The notes beneath the pieces are model-generated. The model worked only from the letters and a program-made list of their open reading frames with translations, did not search any database and was not told where the DNA came from. A DNA stretch of 64,000 bases from Gibbula magus (lineage: Eukaryota; Mollusca; Gastropoda; Trochida; Trochidae), in assembly GCA_936450465.1 (NCBI GenBank), contig OW388305.1, positions 43,326,713 to 43,390,712 of the forward strand, in the 5' to 3' direction. Made by a program: the position numbers and the translations under genes. Of this stretch, positions 57,755 to 64,000 are shown in pieces; position 1 is the first letter of the stretch; the number at the start of each line of letters is the position of its first letter.

Positions 57755-58879
57755 ATGTCTAACTTAAAAATAATAACTCATAACTGCAGAGGCCTACAAA
57801 AAAGTTTCAAAAGGAAAAAGGTTTTCAAATTTCTTAAATGTAAAAGGGCAAATATATACTGTTTACAGGATGTTCATTTCACGTCAAAACAAATTCAAAC
57901 TGTTAAACAACTGTGGGGCTACAATCAATGTTACGTTAGTCCATATACAAGTAATGCTATAGGAACAGCCATCTTATTTAACAATAATTTTGACTTCCAA
58001 ATAATAGAGAAGAAATTTGACAAGGGTGGAAATTTTGTCGCTCTTAAAATCAAGGTAAAAGAAAAAACTCACACAATCATTAATATTTACGGCCCTAATA
58101 AAGATTCACCTGACTTCTATGAACATATCAAACAGCTTGTCACAGACTTTGACAGCCATGAAATATGCCTGTGTGGTGACTTTAACCTTGTACTGTATCC
58201 CAAAAAAGACACCTTTAACTACAGAAATATAAATAACCCTAAAGCTAGAGATAAGGTTTTAGAAATTATAGACTACTTTGATCTAAAAGACCCATGGAGA
58301 GAAAATAGCATTGATTCAACAAGGTATACTTGGCGGCAACCCACTCCATTAAAACAAGCTCGGCTTGACTTTTTCCTTTTGTCACACAATTTATTCTTAT
58401 CTGTGGAAAAATGTGAAATTTTACCAAGTGTTGATTCCGATCACTCTATTGTTGAGTTATATCTAAAATCATATGAACTACCATGCGGAAGGGGCTTTTG
58501 GAAATTCAACAATTCATTATTGTATGACAAAAAGTATGTTGATATGATCAAAGAAACTATAAAATCTACTCTAAAACAGTATGAAATTAGTGAAAATGGC
58601 AATATTACATACTCAATTGATGATCAATTACTATTTGAGACCATACTATTAATGATTCGAGGTAAGACTATCTATTACTCTTCAACAAAGAAGAAAATAC
58701 AAAATAAAATGCAGGCTGACTTTGAAGAACAATTAAAGGATCTAGAAATAAATCTAGATAATGAAGAAAATGAAAATGATAAAGCTACTTTACTTAATGA
58801 TATCAATGATATAAAACTAAGGCTTGATGAAATTAACAATATCAAAATACAAGGAATGCTTACAAGATCAAGAGCTTAG
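57755..58879 (+). CDS. LINE apurinic-like endonuclease (374 aa, truncated ORF2)
   Basis: The protein has the exonuclease-endonuclease-phosphatase fold of LINE ORF2 N-termini, which nicks target DNA for target-primed reverse transcription. Visible motifs: HNCRGL at the start, LQDVHFT (usually LQE.H, so the metal Glu is Asp), INIYGPN, CLCGDFNLVL, YTWRQP, ARLDFFLLS and SDHSIVELY, then GRGFWKFNNSLL, typical of L1/Tx1-clade elements. The frame stops at TAG 58877-58879, but the same frame continues with WIEKGEKPTKYFFKLE and, after a second stop near 59171, with the reverse transcriptase start, so the element is inactive. The short frame 57576-57767 before it is hydrophobic and not recognised. Confidence 0.87.
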   Translation: MSNLKIITHNCRGLQKSFKRKKVFKFLKCKRANIYCLQDVHFTSKQIQTVKQLWGYNQCYVSPYTSNAIGTAILFNNNFDFQIIEKKFDKGGNFVALKIKVKEKTHTIINIYGPNKDSPDFYEHIKQLVTDFDSHEICLCGDFNLVLYPKKDTFNYRNINNPKARDKVLEIIDYFDLKDPWRENSIDSTRYTWRQPTPLKQARLDFFLLSHNLFLSVEKCEILPSVDSDHSIVELYLKSYELPCGRGFWKFNNSLLYDKKYVDMIKETIKSTLKQYEISENGNITYSIDDQLLFETILLMIRGKTIYYSSTKKKIQNKMQADFEEQLKDLEINLDNEENENDKATLLNDINDIKLRLDEINNIKIQGMLTRSRA

Positions 58880-59232
58880 TGGATCGAAAAGGGAGAAAAA
58901 CCAACAAAATATTTTTTTAAACTTGAATCGAGAAATTTCCTTAATAAATGTTTTACAGAAATTGAAAAATCGGACGGGTCTAGGCATACGAATACTGAAA
59001 GTATCATAAATGAGACTAAAAATTACTACCAAAAACTTTATCAATCCGAAGATGTTCTCCCAATTGATCTTAATGAAATTTGTCAAACTTTCGATGTGCC
59101 CAAACTAAACGAAAATCAAAAACAGTCTTTGGAAGAGAAATTGACCATAAAAGATTTGACCGAAGCACTTTGAGGGATGAAAAATGATAAGAGCCCTGGT
59201 CCTGATGGCTTTACAACAGAATTTTACAAATT
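58880..59232 (+). pseudogene. Start of LINE reverse transcriptase, broken
   Basis: In frame with the endonuclease: GEKPTKYFFKLESRN, then IKDLTEAL, a TGA near 59171, and MKNDKSPGPDGFTTEFYK, the first reverse transcriptase motif of L1/Tx1 elements. Everything after that motif is missing. Confidence 0.85.
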
Positions 59233-59569
59233 CAGCTAACATGTAGTTAAGGTGTTTTTGATTAGTAACTTGCATAGGTGATTTTTATTTTCAAAAAGGG
59301 GTGTTTGGGCAAGGGGGTTTATAAAAAATACCAGTACTTTTTTTCAAAAGGGGGGATGTTTAATCTGCCACTGAGTTGAATGTCAATAAGGAACAAGTGA
59401 AATTTGATCATTCCAATTTAGAAAATTAAAAACACAATTTGACTAGAAAAGTTGAAACTTTTATTACACAAATCCCGACCAACATTTTATTTTTGGAAGA
59501 GAATTTCAAACTTTACTGATCAAGAGCCAACCATATCATTATTAATTTCCAAACATCATTTCATTTCAG

Positions 59570-59777
59570 CTACCACGGACACGTCAACAACTGTTTTGAT
59601 TTTGTGCTGAGGTTTCTTCAAAGTCTGAATATTTTCAACTTTGTTCCCGAATTGCGACGGAAATCTGACTTTGCTACCAAGGTTGTTGCACCAAGTACGA
59701 CAAAGGCAGCCCAATATGTGACTCTGTTCAGAGAAGTGACGACGCGGGGATATGTGTGTCAGAGAGTGTCGTCATGA
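59570..59777 (+). pseudogene. Duplicated last exon of MKRN2OS-like gene
   Basis: It is the same length as 53956-54163, with acceptor TCATTTCAG/CTACCA, open frame and TGA kept. By eye three changes alter the protein (Glu to Gly in YHEH, two Gln to Arg) and two are silent. No other exons are duplicated, so it can only be used by splicing from exon 3 across 6.2 kb, as an alternative last exon; otherwise it is a passive copy. Confidence 0.82.
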
Positions 59778-60248
59778 CGAATTTGCAATGTATAAGTTAG
59801 CTCACTTAAACCCATCATGTCTTTATATCATGAAGAACTAAAATTATAGGCATTTGTTGTGTCCGTCTGTCCATCCGTTCGATTATCGAAAAATAAATTG
59901 TCAACTTTGCATAATGCCTATTGGGTTGAATCGTAATATTCCTCATTATACATGAACACAAGACTTTGGATGCTTTGGGATCTGAACAATATTATGATGT
60001 CCCATTAGATAAACTAATGTTCATTAGATGAACTTCATGAAGGACAGGCTCAAAATTTGGCTTCAAAAATTATCTATGACCCTTCACATGTTTTGCTTGA
60101 CTATTTTGAATTGTTACCCTCTGGCCGTCGGTATTTTATTATGAACCGACTTGCAAAACCAAACGTTATAAAATGTCTTTTGTACCAAAGTCAATTTCTC
60201 TATTGAATAAGCGTTAATGTTCCCATCATCATACTTTTTTCCATGTTA

Positions 60249-61653
60249 TTATACCCCCGCTACGAAGTAGTCGGGGGTATATAGCGCTCAGCGCGTCCGT
60301 CCGTCCGTCCGTCCGTCCGGAACACTTTTGGTTCCTCTCATAACTCAAATACTACTTGTTCAATTGTTATGAAACTTTATACATGTACACTTTATGGTCC
60401 CTCGATGTGCCTTTTCTATGTTTCACTCAGATTCCATGATTATTTGTTCAGATTTTCCACTTTTAAGCGTCTTTGTGTGCGCGTCTATGGTCACACTTTT
60501 GGTTCCGCTCATAACTCAAATACTATTTGTTCAATTGTTATGAAACTTTATACATGTACACTTTATGGTCCCTAGATGTGCCTTTTCTATGTTTCACTCA
60601 GATTCCATGATTATTTTTTCAGATTTTCCACTTTTAAGCGTCTTTGTGTGCGCGCTTCTATGGTCACACTTTTGGTTCCGCTCATAACTCAAATACTACT
60701 TGTTCAATTGTTATGAAACTTTATACATGTACACTTTATGGTCCCTAGATGTGCCTTTTCTATGTTTCCCTCAGATTCCATGATTATTTTTTCAGATTTT
60801 CCACTTTTAAGCGTCTTTGTGTGCGCGTCTATGCTTACACTTTTGGTTCCGCTCATAACTCAAATACTACTTGTTCAATTGTTATGAAACTTTATGTATG
60901 TACACTTTATGGTCCCCACATGTGCCTTTTGTATGTTTCGTCCTCTAATTTGCATAATTTATACAAATTTTCTCCTTTTTTCGACTTTGCCATTCAGTTT
61001 TTGTTCCACTCATAACTCAAATACTAATTGTTCAAATGTCTTGTAACTTGATACATATAATCATCACGATGTGTACATCTGCCTTTTGTATGTTTCATAC
61101 CCTCATTTGCATAATTTATGCAAATATTCTCCATTTTCGACTTAACCATTCACACTTTTTGCTCCACTCATAACTCTGAAAGCAGTTGTCCAAATGTTAA
61201 GAAACTTGATATGTACAATCACCATGATGTGTACATCTGCCTTTTGTATGTTTCATACCCTCATTTGCATAATTTATGCAAATTTTCTCCGTTTTTCATC
61301 CTCGCCATTCACACTTTTTGTTCCACTCATAACTCAGACACTAATTGTTCAAATGTTACGAAACCACTGATGTGTACATCTGTCATTTTTAAATTTCATA
61401 CCCTCATTTGCATATTTGTATGTTTCATACCCTCATTTGCATATTTAATGACATTTTTCAAATTTTTCGACTTTTACTTCTAAAACATGCTTACAAGTGT
61501 AATACTTACTCTGCTTTAATAATACTTATATATAATGGTCTGTTCATACTAAAGTTTAAACATTGATGCCCTTTTGCTATTTTCAAACATTTCTTTTTTA
61601 CCAATGTTAAAAGCGGGGGTATCATGAGTGAGCTGTGCTCACTAATTCTCTTG
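60249..61653 (+). mobile_element. Pearl/Helentron-like element with ~173-bp tandem core
   Basis: The left end has ATACCCCCGC repeated inverted as GCGGGGGTAT at 61613-61622 near the right end; a small left palindrome (CCCCCGCTACGAAGTAGTCGG GGG); a GTCC tract; then a tandem core in which CACTTTTGGTTCC recurs at about 60322, 60493, 60666 and 60838 (period 172-174), with decayed units to 61480; then a hairpin GTGAGCTGTGCTCAC 11-15 bases from the right end. The empty site in copy A (54631-54650) reads through without these 1.4 kb, and no target duplication beyond 1-3 ambiguous bases is visible. No coding capacity. Confidence 0.78.
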
Positions 61654-63508
61654 TATAACCATGTATGTATTCCATGTATTTATTATAAATGAATGTGTAT
61701 AATTTTGTATTTATGCCCACTCAGATGTGAAACAAATTCCCTAACGGGCAATAAAGAATTATCTATCTTATAGTGGGAGCTTGAGAAGGTTGTACACCTT
61801 ACCCTTGATATCACTCCATCTCAACATAAACACAGAAATAATGATACAATAAATGGAAACTGTCTTTCCTTGACAAATATCATGATTATCTCATCTTATG
61901 AGGTAAAACAGTTTTAATTTAACTCGCGGATGTGCTATTAGTGAAATATCTTGTTTTCTACCTTGCTCGTTGAGGTAAATATGGTATTGGTCAAGGAAAG
62001 ACAGATATTATCTCTTTACCGACGATTTTATGCTATTGAGTGTGATTTAAATGTACAAATAATAATTAAATACAGAATCAATCCCATTTTAGTACCGGTA
62101 TACTTTTTATAAACTTGTGAATAGTATTGGTATCTAACCGGTCAATCTTTTCATAATTTTTATTAATCAAACAGTATGTGGTTCAGTATTACCTATTATA
62201 TGTCTAATTTGAATAGAACTGTGGAAATGAAAAGCTTACAAAAGAAACAATCAACTTCTAAGGTCATTGCTGTTGTTTACAAAGGGAGGTAATCACATTT
62301 CAAGCAAATCGCCTGTTTGAGTCAAGGGTCATTCTCTCCCACAGAGTTTATTCCCTTCAGATTTCCGATCCTAACCTGTTGTTGTTGTTGTACTTGGCTT
62401 GAATTTGGGTGCGAAAATGGAGTGTCCTAATTGGTTGCAATTGAATCTAGTTGTGCATTCAGCGACACTGTTGTGACAGTGACATTTGCCAATGGTACGT
62501 CATCATGATAAAATAAACGTATTATAAACGTTTTCTCGTTTGATGTGTTTTCCTCGAAATATGCTATTTGATTTTGTGAACACAAGTGATCATAAACATG
62601 CTTATAAATAAAGAAGACCATTGAGAGACAAATACCAAAATTAGTTTATTTGTGTTATTTACATCAGACATGTTCGAAATATGTATGCTTATTAGCAAGA
62701 CCCTAAAGAGTCAAATGCCTAGATCTTTGAAGTAACTCGGTTGACTGGCAGCTGAAAGATGAGTTTTTCTTTGGTTAAGAAGCAGAGATACAGTATGAGG
62801 TTCCACTTTTCTCCTCAAAGGGGAATTTCCTGGAGCCTTGAAATTCAGGCCACGTAGAACAGAGTTAGGATCGGAAACCTGAAGGGAGTAACCTCTTTGG
62901 GAAGATAATGGTCCAGGGTTATGGTGTTGATTTTCTCTGATCAAGATAGGAAATATTCCAGGACCCTCAGGTGAAGGGTTAATCTATGGCTTTATAAAAC
63001 TCATCGAATATTGTGCAGAAGAGAGAGACCACTTACGCATGTTTTCCCATGTAGTAGAATCGATAATAAAGAAGATATTATGTACATGTATGAGTATATG
63101 ACCTACACATGTGTGAATTTACCTTTGATTTGTAAGAATCAATTGAATAAATTACTTTTTGTAATGATATGTGTTATCATTTATAAACAAACATATGTAT
63201 ACATATACCTTATATACAGAAAATAGAGGGGAACATTTTTTTTATATGTCTCTGATTTGTAACAAATGACTTTTCCGAATCCAATTGACATAAGAAGCTG
63301 AAATTTTCAGAATACTATCTTACTTACATGGAAACTGAAGTTTTTCCATTCAGTTTTGATCTCCCCTGAAATATTTTCTTGGCAGGGTAGTTATGTGGCA
63401 GACGTTCACCGCTTGGGATGGCCCTATTGTAATGGAGGTTATGTGGGGAGATATGAGTCGAGTAATCTTTGTGGGAAGAGAATGTGCAATAGTATGCAGT
63501 ATGTAGTA

Positions 63509-63746
63509 CCGTATTTCCTCTAATAAGCACTGGGTCTTCAATAAGCGCGGGGGTCAAGGGTAGTTGAGGAATTAAGTGCCGGGCCTCCAATAAGCGCCGG
63601 GTCTCTAATAAGCGCCGGGTCTAAACCATTAGATTAATGCTTCCTTAGTAAACTTCAATATTCTATTAAAGAAATAAGCACCAAGTCTCTAATAAGCACC
63701 AGGGGTCAAGGGGTGCTGAACCGGGCGCTTATTAGAGGAAATACGG
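63509..63746. mobile_element. MITE, family C, 238 bp, 9-bp target duplication
   Basis: The ends are CCGTATTTCCTCTAATAAGC and GCTTATTAGAGGAAATACGG. TATGTAGTA flanks both sides (63500-63508, 63747-63755). AATAAGCGCCGGGTCT is repeated internally. A 9-bp duplication is typical of Mutator-like elements. Confidence 0.9.
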
Positions 63747-63755
63747 TATGTAGTA

Positions 63756-64000
63756 CACAGGAAGTCTTGTTAAAGAGGGTGCTATGAGAGTATACGCCAT
63801 CTTGTTTTTGTACAATACATGAATGCTATTTACAACGTTTAGATAATAACATCTGTACAGATGGGATATCCACAAAGTAACAATTAATTTACCATTAGAC
63901 GGATCAACAATGTCTTGATATATCGTAGCAAAGCTTGTCGCATTCGCAGCGACAATAAGTGGCTTCACTTCTCTTTGTTTTTATTTGTTAACGATCGAGC
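63756..64000. repeat. Partial family B repeat at window end
   Basis: CGCCATCTTG near 63798 and GTAGCAAAGCTTGTCGCATT, CGCAGCGACAATAAGTGGC match the interior of 26083-26489. The right end is outside the window. No gene is seen. Confidence 0.55.

Larger units (their letters stand above)
57576..59232 (+). mobile_element. L1/Tx1-like LINE, 3' truncated
   Basis: The span holds a short upstream frame (57576-57767), the endonuclease frame (57755-58879) and the start of the reverse transcriptase (to KNDKSPGPDGFTTEFYKF at about 59177-59232). It is cut off inside the polymerase exactly where duplication copy B starts, with TTCAG common to both sides. The AT-rich base use and full endonuclease suggest recent insertion. 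Confidence 0.85.
59231..63508 (+). repeat. Segmental duplication, copy B (2.87 kb plus 1.4-kb insertion)
   Basis: It matches 53616-56482 base for base over most of its length, offset 5615 bp at the left end. The only large difference is the insertion at 60249-61653. Similarity ends at the MITE 63509-63746; what follows does not match the sequence after copy A. Confidence 0.93.

Noticed and set aside
60369..61483. Open frames encoding repeated MKLYTCTLYGP-like peptides
   Set aside because: They follow the ~173-bp tandem core of a mobile element and do not look like a protein family.
1..64000. CRISPR array or bacterial operon
   Set aside because: The regular repeats here are satellites or MITEs with no spacer-repeat alternation, and spliced genes show the DNA is eukaryotic.

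Overview
The window is animal nuclear DNA. It is AT-rich, its genes are cut into short exons by long introns, and foldback elements, MITEs and LINE remnants fill most of the rest. The protein families are metazoan. Several repeat signatures, such as GAGTGAGTGAG tracts next to a TTTAACGCCGC motif and pearl-like elements with ~172-bp cores, are ones I associate with molluscs, most likely a marine gastropod. That placement is an inference.

Three real multi-exon genes can be assembled with splice phases that join correctly throughout. (1) On +, 7414-21306, a membrane guanylate cyclase with an extracellular NIT (nitrate/nitrite-sensing type) domain: 10 coding exons, 670 aa. It keeps the two metal-binding Asp and the guanine-selecting Glu/Cys, but the usual Asn and Arg of the NTASR motif are Ser and Lys. 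(2) On -, 38147-27556, an SLC17-family anion/phosphate-type transporter: 10 coding exons found, initiator exon not found, TM4 signature divergent. It is convergent with gene 1. (3) On +, 51072-54163, a homologue of vertebrate MKRN2OS: 4 coding exons, 208 aa, one apparent GC-AG intron. Its last exon, with about 2.9 kb of surrounding DNA, is duplicated 5.6 kb downstream, where the exon is still open.

Layout: 1-7.4 kb is gene-free with MITEs and a perfect 68-bp palindrome. 7.4-21.3 kb is the cyclase gene; its intron 2 holds a ~4-kb transposon with ~140-bp terminal inverted repeats around a decayed ORF of a widespread uncharacterised family. 21.3-27.5 kb is gene-free and contains a 171-bp tandem array. 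27.5-38.2 kb is the SLC17 gene with many foldback elements in its introns. 38.2-51 kb is repeat-dominated and includes a four-level nest of transposons at 43.9-48.7 kb and a duplicated hairpin element. 51-54.2 kb is the MKRN2OS-like gene. 53.6-63.5 kb is a segmental duplication flanking a truncated L1/Tx1-like LINE; the second copy has gained a 1.4-kb pearl/Helentron-like insertion and a 238-bp MITE with a 9-bp target duplication.

The genes show no operon-like relationship. The most unusual biology is the catalytically atypical NIT cyclase, the TIR-bounded uncharacterised ORF family, and the filled/empty insertion sites made visible by the duplication.
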